From: Linepithema humile
Taxonomy: Eukaryota; Arthropoda; Insecta; Hymenoptera; Formicidae
Reading direction: 5' to 3'
Assembly: GCF_040581485.1 (NCBI RefSeq)
Contig: NC_090135.1
Coordinates: 12,145,001-12,209,000, forward strand
Length of the DNA: 64,000 bases
Made by a program: the position numbers and the translations under genes. The notes beneath the pieces were generated by a model that saw nothing but the letters and a program-made list of their open reading frames with translations, was not told the origin of the DNA and made no database searches. Shown here in pieces: positions 1 through 9,594 of this stretch; position 1 is the stretch's first letter; the number at the start of each line of letters is the position of its first letter.

Positions 1-1253
1 TAAGAAATAGAAATTATATATGAATTGTAAATCTCTATAATTTTTGTAACATGGTCTTTAATTTTTTTAAACGCAAGTTTGAGACATTTTAGAAGTAAGC
101 TTTTCGATTAAGATTTTTAAGATATTTTGTTAATAATAGAATTCGGTAATTAGTCTTTTAACGTGAAAAGCCTCACTGATTGTCGTCCATCCTGTATCCG
201 GTTTCAACGCTGAAGATATTTCTGCAGGATTGCGTAACGGCCCTGTATCAAGATTGTATTAGTAAAAATTCATAGATAATATAGCACACACATATATATA
301 TGTCACAATCCATAGTTACCAATAAAAATTCCAATCGTCCTCCGGACCGACCTGCGTCCAGCCGCGTTTCTCAAAATTGTGTACAATCACGGATTTATCC
401 ACGTCCGTACAAAACGTTATCCTTGTACGATCCATCCCGACCGATGGCACTCTATCGTTATGCGAACTTTTCTAATTCCCGATTCACAATTAAGTACTCA
501 AAACAATTAAAGAGCTGCTACTTTCAATTATGCTTTTGGAGTCAAATGCCAAGCTAAACTTTCTTACAAGTTAAATTAAAAATAAACGATTAAAATGACT
601 AAAAACTAAGAGTTTACATATTTTTACATAGTCTTAAATTTGTAAAACATATCTTTAAAAAATGGAAATTGTGAGATAATAAGATAAGAAGATAAAATAA
701 TAAAGTATTCGAAAAAACTGTGAAAAAAATCACAAGTTTATAATCTCTATTTTCTTCTGATTATGAGTTAGGGCTGATGACTGAATTTGGGAAGAGAAAT
801 TTTCCAAATGTCGGATTCCGTTGAGTATCACAAGCTTTTGAAAAAAAATCTTCTAATTATTTCAAGCAATTTAATTGCAGTACAAATTTATTTACCTGCC
901 GTAAACGGCACAAACATTCGAGTTTGTAGCCCGTTTGCTTTCCGCGATCGTATTCGACGCCATGTTTTTACTTGTTAGCCGCATTGTTTGATCGATACAG
1001 GATACGAATTGAGATTATCGATTCCTGCCGCAAATGGCACTTTTGTTATATTAACTTAACATATTATTATTTGGAAAAAAGGCTTATGAAACTTAACAGC
1101 AACAAAGTCCTATGAGCGAGAGACGATATAAAAACTTTTCCATTATAATTGATTTAAAAATCCAAGTTTTTGAGGATTATTCAAATAATTTCACGAATAT
1201 TAACAAATATATTTTATTAACTGAGTAAACTTTTAAATCTTATAATATACATA
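1..1253. other. AT-rich intergenic sequence, no gene seen
   Basis: I see no exon chain, RNA gene or transposon ends here. Short open frames are present but lack plausible protein composition or splice sites. A minus-strand polyadenylation signal for the neighbouring mRpL23 gene lies at 1213-1218 (TTTATT on the plus strand), about 35 bases past its stop codon. Confidence 0.5.
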
Positions 1254-2056
1254 TTATATCCTAAACCAACCAGGCAATCCCGGTGCTTTGCTTGATTCTA
1301 CAAACTCTTGCAAGTCCTTTTTAGCTTCATTCATGCTTTTTTCATCAAATTCGCCTTGTGCTTCCTTGAATAGACTGGGAAATACAAACGATTGGTCCTC
1401 CGGCTGAAAAAAAACCAATTAAATTAATTTCAAAATTGCTTGCAGATAAGTTAAAGGATATTTGTCAACTAACCAATACAACATAGGCTAATTTTCTATC
1501 ATCCTCTTTAATAACAGAGCCTTGCAGCTTCTCTCTTGTGGTTTTTCCTATCGCTATATAAGTTTTCACATCGAGCACATTGACATTGTAGATTTTTTTT
1601 AAGTAATTCTTTATATCAAACCTAGTCATTTCCATAGAACAATGAAACTGAACTATATTGTTAGGCTGTTTATTTACAGGTTGAATAAGTTTCATCCAGA
1701 AATTTGGCAGAAACACTCTTAGTTGTGGATTACCTCTTTGATAAATGGGATACCTGACCAATTTATGTATCATTAAAATTGTATAATTGTCAACACTGAT
1801 AGACAAAAATGTTACACATTACATATCAATACACTAATAGCTCACACATAACAATAACTCTAATTTATTAAATTATACATATTTTACATGCATATGCTAA
1901 CTATTGTCATTTTCAACATGTAATAAAACAAAAATCTGTATAACGTAGAAAAAATTTGCTTAGAAAAATACATAAGTATTAGATTGCTCATTGCACTTCT
2001 AGAATTTAATTCAAAATTATTATCGCATTAAATATCGCTTACCACCGCGTTGACAT
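1254..2056 (-). CDS. mRpL23: Mitochondrial ribosomal protein L23 (uL23m)
   Basis: A nuclear gene for a protein of the mitochondrial large ribosomal subunit, at the polypeptide exit tunnel (family knowledge). Three exons join in phase on the minus strand: 2056-2043 (14 bases), 1753-1474 and 1403-1254, giving 147 residues. The tiny first exon encodes MSTR plus two bases of a Trp codon. Exon 2 supplies the third base, giving MSTRWYPIYQRGNP, the typical start of animal L23m. The next stretch, LRVFLPNFWMKLIQP, is also diagnostic. The C-terminus ends LPGWFRI. Donors are GTAAGC and GTTAGT and acceptors are CAG. An ATG inside intron 1 gives a longer open frame without the conserved start and is not the real start. 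The gene is divergent from Taf9 and has a polyadenylation signal at 1213-1218. Confidence 0.95.
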
Positions 2057-2411
2057 TGTGATATATTTAAATATAAAATAGTGCTTCTTTTATATTTTAT
2101 TCAAAAAACATTAAAATGAGCTATTTAATCTTCATAACCTCAATCTTTTTCCCTTTAAAATGCACATACTGAACATGATTAAAAACTTTTCGCACGATGT
2201 ACAATTGCGCAAACATGACTACTAAAAAAACCCTAGGATTTAATGCTTTATTTCACTTGATAGTTGTTTTGATACAGAGTTTCACCTCTAGAATGCGAAT
2301 GATCATAGCTTCAAAAAATAAACATAACCTAAAAAATGTTGCATTTGCATTCAGTATTTGCATTTAGTGTCACAAGTTCGTAAGTAAAAAGTATTACTTT
2401 AATTTTACGAA
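2057..2411. promoter_or_regulatory. Short shared upstream region between mRpL23 and Taf9
   Basis: Only about 355 bases separate the start codons of two divergent housekeeping genes, so this stretch must hold both transcription starts and both 5' untranslated regions. No clear TATA box stands out. A bidirectional promoter is inferred from the spacing alone. Confidence 0.6.
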
Positions 2412-3641
2412 ATGTCGGAGAAAGCGAGAACCATGAGTCACGTCAAACATATTCCGAAGGATGCTCAAGTCATTATGTCAATTATGAAAGATATGGGAAT
2501 AACGGATTATGAGCCGAAGGTGATTAATCAGTTATTGGAGTTTACGTACCGTAAGTTTCTTTCTTTACTTTAATAAATTTATTTCTCAAATTCTCTGAGT
2601 ATAATTTAAAACTTTACCTAATTGTAATTTTCTTGCAGGTTATGTCACGTGCATATTAGATGATAGCAAGGTGTATGCCAATCACGCTAAGAAGAAATTT
2701 ATCGACCTAGACGACGTTAGATTGGCAGTTAAGATGCAGCTTGAGCGTTCGTTTACAAATCCACCACCTAGGGATGTGTTACTGGATGTGGCAAGAGCCA
2801 AGAACAATATTCCATTGCCCTTCATCAAGCCAAACAATGGTCTTAGATTACCACCAGACCGATATTGTTTGAATGCAACAAATTACAAACTTAAGAATGC
2901 AACGAAGAAAGTTATTCAGAAACCTGCGCATTTAGTAGGGAATAATCAATCTGGTGGACAATCGAGATTGAAAGTGGAAGGAAATAAGACTGGTGTGTCG
3001 ATTGTTAAGAGACCTGGTACACTTACCACTGTCGCTAGAACACAAAGTATTTCTATACCAAAACCAGTCTTGAAGTTTTCAACAGGTACTATTATTTTTT
3101 TATAATTTTGATATTTGTTTCTGTATTACTTTGAATTGTGCTGATCCTTTATTTTGTTTCATATCAATTGAGTTTATTGTTATTGTATATCCATTTCTAT
3201 TTCAAACTCCAGCTCCATTGCGTCTACTGCACTCTTCTCTACCATTCCATATATCCTTTAGAACTTCAGCAAGTAAGCTTTTACAGCAAAATAAAATTCC
3301 TTGAAATACAAACAGGATTATAGCAAGTGTTGTTAAAATTCACATATACTTTTCACAAATAAAATATTTTAATTTAAATTTAAAACTAATTTTGGATAAA
3401 ATTGAATTTTATTATGTGCATAATCAAATTAATTGGATTCGAAATTAAATGTAAAAATACTTGGCGTTTGTATGCTATGATTAATATTTTTGCAGCAACG
3501 ACAAGCACCGCGACAGTCAAGACGCAAGTGACGAAGCCGAAGATACAGATAACTTCTGGTCAAACGTTACCGGCTGTGAAGATGGAAACCGATGAGTCAT
3601 TGAAGAGAAAGCGAGAAGATGAAGACTACGATATGTCATAA
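2412..3641 (+). CDS. Taf9: TFIID subunit TAF9 (histone-fold protein)
   Basis: TAF9 is a histone-fold subunit of TFIID and SAGA that pairs with TAF6 in the nucleus (family knowledge). Three exons, 2412-2550, 2639-3085 and 3496-3641, join in phase to give 243 residues. The histone fold lies near residues 10-80: IPKDAQVIMSIMKDMGI, then the exon 1/2 junction at FTYRYVTCILDD, then KKKFIDLDDVRLAVKMQ. The conserved TAF9 motifs LPLPFIKP-like (IPLPFIKPNNGLRLPPDRYC) and NYKLK follow. The C-terminal half is basic and Ser/Thr/Lys-rich, ending KRKREDEDYDMS. Reading through the second donor (GTACTA at 3086) would give a short truncated form ending at 3105. The polyadenylation signal AATAAA is at 3758-3763. 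The start is the first ATG of the exon; a second in-frame ATG follows at residue 8. Confidence 0.95.
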
Positions 3642-3757
3642 TATTGATATCAAATGATTTTCCGTTTGTCAATTTTCAGATGTAAATTTTTCCAATAATG
3701 ATGAACGTCCCTTCTTTATTGAAACAACACGAAGAAAAGAATGTACAAAGTCTAAAC

Positions 3758-3791
3758 AATAAAATATAAGAAAATAAGATGAATGTTTATT
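3758..3791. terminator. Converging polyadenylation signals of Taf9 and the CFAP20-family gene
   Basis: AATAAA for Taf9 is at 3758-3763 (plus). AATAAA for the opposing gene reads on the minus strand at 3791-3786. Since cleavage normally follows the signal by 10-30 bases, the two transcripts should overlap at their 3' ends. Confidence 0.7.
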
Positions 3792-3802
3792 GTCGTTCTT
3801 AT

Positions 3803-5385
3803 TTAATCTTTAATTTCCGTATCCACTTCTTTATCTTCATCTTTGGGAACAACATCTATAGGCTCAGTTTCTTCCTCTGGTTCCTCAGTTTCTTTCTCAT
3901 CAAGGACTGCAGCTTCTTCGTCGAAGACCGTAGCCGCTTCGTCAAGAGTTGCAGCTTTTTCTTCAAGAATGGCTGCTTCTTCATCGAGGACTGCGGCTTC
4001 CTCTTCATCAAAGACTGTTACTTCCTCTTCGTCAAGAACTACAGCTTCTTCTTCATCTTCTGTCTTCTCTTCTTCTTTTACTTGCATGTCTTCTTGCACA
4101 GTTATTTCCTTAATTTCTTCCGGACGTAGTTCAGATATCTCTTTTTTGATTAAATCAAGCTCTATCGGAATCGTTGGCTTGATCGTTTCCTCCACTAGTT
4201 TTGGTTCGGAAATAGGTTCTTCCGCAACGACAATAGACGGTATTTTCTCAGGTGTCACGCTGGGTTTCTTCGGCACCGTTTCTTCTCTAACGCACTTCTT
4301 TCGATGCATTGGGAAGAAGAGTTTGAAGTCTTCCGGTATCTTATCCTCTGAGTAAAGTCTAAAAAGGACATTCGCAATTTTCTTTTAATCAAGAAGACTT
4401 TAAGAAAAAATTAACAATTTAATTCAGAGATATTTTATATTATTCAGATTTTAATTAATTGTCAAATAGCACGCCTTCGTCGAATTAAAATATCGTCAAA
4501 AAAATTGATCGAGATTATGAATTAAAATCTTACCTATCAGCGAAGTAAATTCGTCTGATCCTGCAGTTTGCATGGATCTGTATTCTGGTAGTTTCGATGT
4601 AATTTGTGCCATAGGCTCGTCGTGTGAAATCGCATAGATTAAACTGGATCTGATTCCATCCGCCTAAAAGCCCGATCGGCATGGACGTACAGAATGGACG
4701 GACACGCGTTGTGCTCTGGAAATTGCTTACGCGGAATCTCCTATGCATATTCTTATCGTCGAGTATCTGTTTGACAAATTATTATTATTCAAAACCTTAT
4801 TTAAAGTCTTATTTAAATTTTAGAAGCTTTATTTAAGAAAAATGAAAAGATCTTACTTAAACAAGAAAATAGGAAGTCTTATTTAAGGAACAAATTTGTT
4901 TAATAAAAAAAATAAGAATTCTTGTTCAAGAACAAGAAATTATCTGATGTATTATGTAAGGAAAAAGATGAGAAACAATGTTTAAAGAGGAAAATTGAAA
5001 GCCTTATTGAATTACATGTATTCACATGGGCTTTACTGTTATCTCAAATGTGAAATACTTCTTCATGTTCTTGATAATGATGATAAGAAACGGCAATTTA
5101 ATGCCCAGCGCTTTCTTCGGATCTGCCGGGCAGTAAATGTAGGTCGTAGCCACATTGGTCCCAGCTATCTCCAATGCCAACGATTTTATTTCTTCGTCGG
5201 TGATTCTTCGTATGTAGCCATTCTTTACCTGAATAAATACACAAATTAATCAGTTTTCTGAAATATAATTTTAACGTTTTTAGGTGAATACAAAAACTAA
5301 CGTGCATGTCCCATAACTCTAGAGGCGATGATCCGCAACTGTACAAGATGGACAGAAATCTACCCTGATAAGTATTTCGAAACAT
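3803..5385 (-). CDS. CFAP20: CFAP20/BUG22-family ciliary protein with acidic repetitive tail
   Basis: CFAP20 (BUG22) is a small, strongly conserved axonemal and centriolar protein of about 190-200 residues (family knowledge). Four exons on the minus strand, 5385-5302, 5228-5037, 4766-4534 and 4358-3803, join in phase to give 354 residues. The family domain fills residues 1-187: MFRNTYQGRFLSILYSCG, CPADPKKALGIKLPF, ILDDKNMHRRFRVSNFQS, GGWNQIQFNL, DFTRRAYGTNY, IHANCRIRRIYFADR and LYSEDKIPEDFKLFFP. Several normally near-invariant positions differ: the stretch around TSMPIGLLGGW replaces the usual CTMPxRLDxGW. After it comes a 167-residue tail, very rich in Glu, with tandem short units such as VFDEEEAAVLDEE and AAILEEKAATLDE. 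Divergence plus the tail suggest a paralogue, perhaps testis-specific, rather than the canonical gene. The start is at the family's N-terminus. The polyadenylation signal is at 3791-3786. Confidence 0.88.
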
Positions 5386-5863
5386 TGCGAGATATTCGTT
5401 TGGATCGTTGGCAAATAATAATTTTTCCAGTTTGACAAATATCATATAATACTCTTTTCTTTTGTTTCTCGAATTTTCCCATTAATTACTAACGTCCTAT
5501 TTTTGGTACAAAAATCTTATTGTGAATATGATTAAAATGATTTTAATGATAAATAATTTTCCTTTAAACGCTCTTTTAAGCTTACTTCAAACTTCTTGAG
5601 TTGTTATCTTAGTCGTTGGAGTTTACTTCAACTTTTATGTTACATTTTTGTATAATGTAGCATTTAAATTTTTATAGATTTAACGGATTAAAAATGCGAA
5701 AGAGTGGAAATTATTTACAAAAATTAATTCGGACAATATGTTGTGTTTAACAATAAATTTATTGGGGATAATTGCAATAGATCGATATTAACTTCAGAAT
5801 TAGAAGAAGCAACAACGGAATAAAACGATTTATTTTCATTAAAATTGAATATGAAAGATTCTT

Positions 5864-7236
5864 TCAAGAGTCTCGCAGGAGCTCGTTCAGTCGACGTCTC
5901 TCTTTTTCGGTCAATGGATCTGGCACGATCAGCATCTTCGGCAACATACCGACGCTGAAAACGCGATCAATCCTCACGCTGTCGAGAGCGAACATCTGGA
6001 TCATGGCAAAGTGTGCAATCTCGCGATTTAGCTGCCGAGATATTTGTCGTTTCAGCCGCTGCACGCGATGCCTGCACACTACACGGCTTAAACAATAATA
6101 AAATATCTAAAATTAAACATATTCTATAAGATTCTATATAATACCAAAAAAATTTATAAAAAAAGGCTTTAAGAACCAAAGCGTCGCTGCCGCAACGCAA
6201 AACATTTTTTATTATCAATCAATAAAGAGCAGTAATACAGATACAGAAACGTTTCGGCCCAATTTTTGGGCCCTCCTCAGTCTGACAGCATTACAATTGA
6301 CAGCAATACTCATGCGTAAATATGTTATTGTACGGCAGACACATAACATACTGCAGACTGCATGTTATTGCGCGGCAGTCTGCCGAAACGTTTCGATATC
6401 TATATTATTGCTTTGTATTGATTGGTAATAAAAAATGTTTTGCACTCCGACACTCACGTTTTGATCCTTATAGCCTTTTTCTCATTAATATTCTATAAGT
6501 AGTAATAGATTCCTTTCAGTCGTCAATTTTCGAATTTTTTGTTGTTTTAGTATGTAATAAAATTTTTAACGTTAATTGATTAGTTCTTACTAAGGTAAAT
6601 TTTTCAGGTCGGTGTAACTGGGATGGATCGACACGTCGCTTCGATATAATTCCGGAAATAGCTTCATCTGTTTCGTCCAATGCATGCGAAGCGCAGATTT
6701 CCTCTCCGCCTCCTTCGAATCCTTCGGCTCTTGAAGATCTCTGGAATTCTTCAAGTTCTCAGCTTCCACTATTAGATCGCTTTTCTTCTCCATTCTCAGA
6801 GTCTGACAATGTCAATTTGTTCTCACTTTTTAAAACCAAAAAAAAATATCTTTGCGTACTTTCCAAGGTTGATGAACAAATTTTTAATTTGAAATAACTT
6901 GAAATGATTCCAATTAAACAAACTTATTTAACAAACTTTTCGTAACATTTTCTTACCGTAGATGAATTGTTGGGAACACAACTTCTCGCAAGACTGCGAT
7001 TGTTTCTTCTTAGAGTGAAGTAGAGATTGTTTTCAACGATCCGACAGGATTTGTCAGGCTTGTTAACGGGCGACGAACTCAATGAGCGATTCGAAGAAAG
7101 TTGGCGGATTCGTAACGAAGTGAGCGCCTGTGCCTCGTACGGATATCGATTTGGTTTCCAGAGAATCAATAGAGATATTTGGCTTATTCTTATTCCAAGT
7201 CGTCTACGATGAGCGGCCGCGGTGCACTGAACTCTT
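5864..7236 (-). CDS. Unrecognised protein-coding gene, 5' end not resolved
   Basis: I do not recognise this family. Three minus-strand exons fit in phase: about 7236-6957 (5' limit uncertain), 6802-6591 and 6086-5864. The junctions are ACG|GTAAGA with CAG|ACT (phase 0) and TTA|GTAAGA with TTTAAG|CC (phase 2). The joined frame reads NNSST-TLRMEKKSDLIV, then HWTKQMKLFPELYRSDVSIH, DLKNLP-YRVVCRHRV, LNREIAHFAMIQMFALDSV and ends LNELLRDS. A polyadenylation signal lies at 5834-5829, 30 bases past the stop, which supports the gene. The first exon has an upstream in-frame stop near 7240 and no ATG, so either an upstream exon is missing from this model or translation starts at the Met of TLRMEKK in exon 2. 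No domain, signal peptide or membrane segment is evident. The final intron (6087-6590) carries a ribozyme-bearing retroelement. Confidence 0.6.
6160..6480. mobile_element. Penelope-like fold-back remnant inside an intron
   Basis: Two arms of about 100 bp, 6160-6258 and 6383-6480, are inverted copies of each other. Both share the block CAAAACATTTTTTATTA followed by an AATCAAT motif, and both end inward at GAAACGTTTC (read inward from either side). The spacer of about 125 bp holds the hammerhead core next to the left arm. Inverted terminal units carrying hammerhead motifs are typical of Penelope-like elements (family knowledge). No reverse transcriptase is present, so this is a non-autonomous or truncated copy. 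Superfamily assignment is inference. Confidence 0.6.
6232..6294 (-). ncRNA. Hammerhead self-cleaving ribozyme, type I
   Basis: On the minus strand the core CUGAGGA (6280-6274) is followed by stem II, with GGCCCAA (6272-6266) pairing with UUGGGCC (6262-6256) and a single extra G at 6273. Next come GAAA (6255-6252), a two-pair stem III with a six-base loop, and the cleavage triplet GUA (6244-6242). Helix I closes with CAGA (6284-6281) against UCUG (6241-6238), then an asymmetric internal loop of 5 and 1 bases, then GUAAU (6294-6290) against AUUAC (6236-6232). The predicted cut is between 6242 and 6241. All core bases of the family are present. The unpaired G near stem II could lower activity. 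Confidence 0.8.
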
Positions 7237-7259
7237 CAGGCCGACGACAAAGACAGGCG

Positions 7260-9594
7260 ACCTGTAAAATGCCGCTTAAAATAAAAAGTAATCCGCCTCT
7301 AGCTCTGGCAATCGAGAATCCATTCTGAAATCTAAAGAATCAAGTATAGAATAATAAAATTTGAGAACTTTAAGAATTAACAATTCAGAAAATCAATATA
7401 ATCTTAATAATTTACAAATCATAGTTTGTAAAAATAGAAAATCCAAAAATTAAATCGTCGATAAACTGCACAAATCAAGAATTCTAGACGCCAAGTCGCA
7501 GATTAAGAAATTAAAATCTCAAAGATTTCATAATATAAATTGACAAACTGAAGATTCCAGAATTCGATAATCTAAATTAACAATTCGAGGATTATAAAAT
7601 TGAAAAATAAAGAATCAGTTTTGTTAAAATTGAATCTAAGAATTTAGAGATTTCAAGATAAGAGAGAAATGCAGTTTACGCAGTTTCAAATTTCAGAGTA
7701 CAGTTCTATGGAGAGCGTATCTCTTATCTAGTTGAGATCTTTACATTTTCAATGGTCCTTTAGCGAATGCCCTGCGTGCCTTTCGCCAATTTTATTGGGG
7801 GCTTGCACGCGATGAAAGCGGAATCGTAATTTCGATGTATACGGGGTGTGCGTTAATTAAATTTTATTCCGTATTTTCCGCAAAGCAGAGCGTGATTGCG
7901 TGACATAACATCCTTTTTTTCTTATCGTGGGTGTTTCGCATGGTAGTTTACATTGTTAAAACTTTGCTCCTCCACCTCTGCTTTTATTGATTTTCATGTA
8001 GTATATATAGATATATGACCGATCGCATGATTAAATCGTAATGGGACTGTCTTTGTATCACACATTAATTGAATCAATTAAAATTGCGCCAATTGTTTGC
8101 TTTAAAAAGAATCACCGATCTTTTTTATCCCAACTAATTTTTATTTATTTGAAAACAAGAAGAATACTTGCTAATAATTATTCTCTAGGAATTAAATTCG
8201 CAAAGAAAGTTATTTGTATAAGTTTTCATTCGTCTTATTAATTTATTTGCTTTGAGTAATTTATTTTGTATTTATTTGAGCAAAATATATATATATGTAG
8301 AAATAAAAAAAATCCCATAATAAATTTTGCTTTAAAGAAAGCTAAAAAGTTATATATGTATCAGGAATCAGAATTCCACTAAACATAAATCTTATTAACA
8401 ATTAAAATGTGACATCTTCAAAATCAAAATCTATTTAAAAATTGTGAATTTATAAACCCGGCTATCTTTTTAAATTTATCCTTGTTGTGGACTAATCGGC
8501 CGGTCGTTCCAACGGAAAAGCTCAGAAACCCAATGCTCATGCTCGGATTTATTGATATTTGCTCGAAAAGCTCGAGGGGAAACTCACCGTCACCGCCCGC
8601 AAGCTCAACAGTCTTCAGGCATACAGCTGATCGCGCAACAAGGCTGAAATAACCGCGTCGACGTGCCGTGAAGACCTTTCGTCTTCAAGCCCTTTTGTAA
8701 ATGTCAGTCCTTTTATAAAAAGCTGGGGTTCCTCATGTAAAGATTTGACGCTTTACAAGAAGCCTGGGTTTTTTATAAAAGGGTCGAATTTACGAGCAAT
8801 CTGTAGCACCTTTTTCCGGACTTTTAATTATCATGAGCGAGTGACGGCGAGTGCCGAGTGATTGCGCGAATTTTCCGCGAGTGACGTCTTTTGCGACTTT
8901 GAAATAATCGTCGGAATGTCATCGAGATAGCGAGACAAAGCTGCCTCTCTGGAAAACCGGACGGTCCATTTAGATACCGCGCATCCTCTTCCCCTTCCTG
9001 TCCCACTTTCGCCACGGAAGATCGAAGGATCCAAGCTTTCCCGGCCCGAACATCCGAGGATTCGCCGGTTCCCAGAAATCAGCGGTCCACAATTCTAGAG
9101 ATCCAAAATTTCTAGTAAAGTATCTGTTCTAGCTACAAGAAATAAATATTTATGAGAGTTGAGCCAAATATCGAGAATATATTTTCGAAGATTTAAATAT
9201 ACACAGCTGAATTGGAATTTAGAATTTTTATTTAGAACTTAGACTTACTAGAATCTGATAGACAATCTTACACGATTTGCTTTGGATTTTTAATTAAGCA
9301 CCGAAAATTATAAATATCTGAAGCTATAGAAATTAATTATCAATCCTCAAAACCATAAGGAATTTGATTGAAAATTCTGGAGCATTTTGAAACATTCAAA
9401 GATCCAGGAAATCAAGTCTTCCGGAAAGAATGTGGCAAATTAATTCAACACAAATTCTGTATCCTTTAAAAAATCGCGAAACTTCGTAATCGCTGGTCGA
9501 TGTCGGTGGAAATTGAAGTATCGACTCACGAGAGCGACAGATTGGAAGCTCCTGCCGACGTCAGGACGCTCGATAACCACGAGAGATTCGTACA
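7260..9594. other. Intergenic sequence with no supported gene
   Basis: AT-rich, with cryptic simple sequence at 7320-7680 and 9100-9420 where short words like AGAATT and AAATT recur. A GC-richer patch at 8820-9060 gives overlapping minus-strand frames with no recognisable protein. A possible minus-strand donor GTGAGT lies near 8594, and this area could contain the missing 5' exon of the unrecognised gene, but I could not make a phase-consistent join. Confidence 0.4.

Noticed and set aside
9500..9594. Upstream frame MSVEIEVSTHESDRLE as an ORP N-terminus
   Set aside because: It leaves the wrong phase at the 9626 donor. Only the frame starting at 9595 joins the ORP domain correctly.
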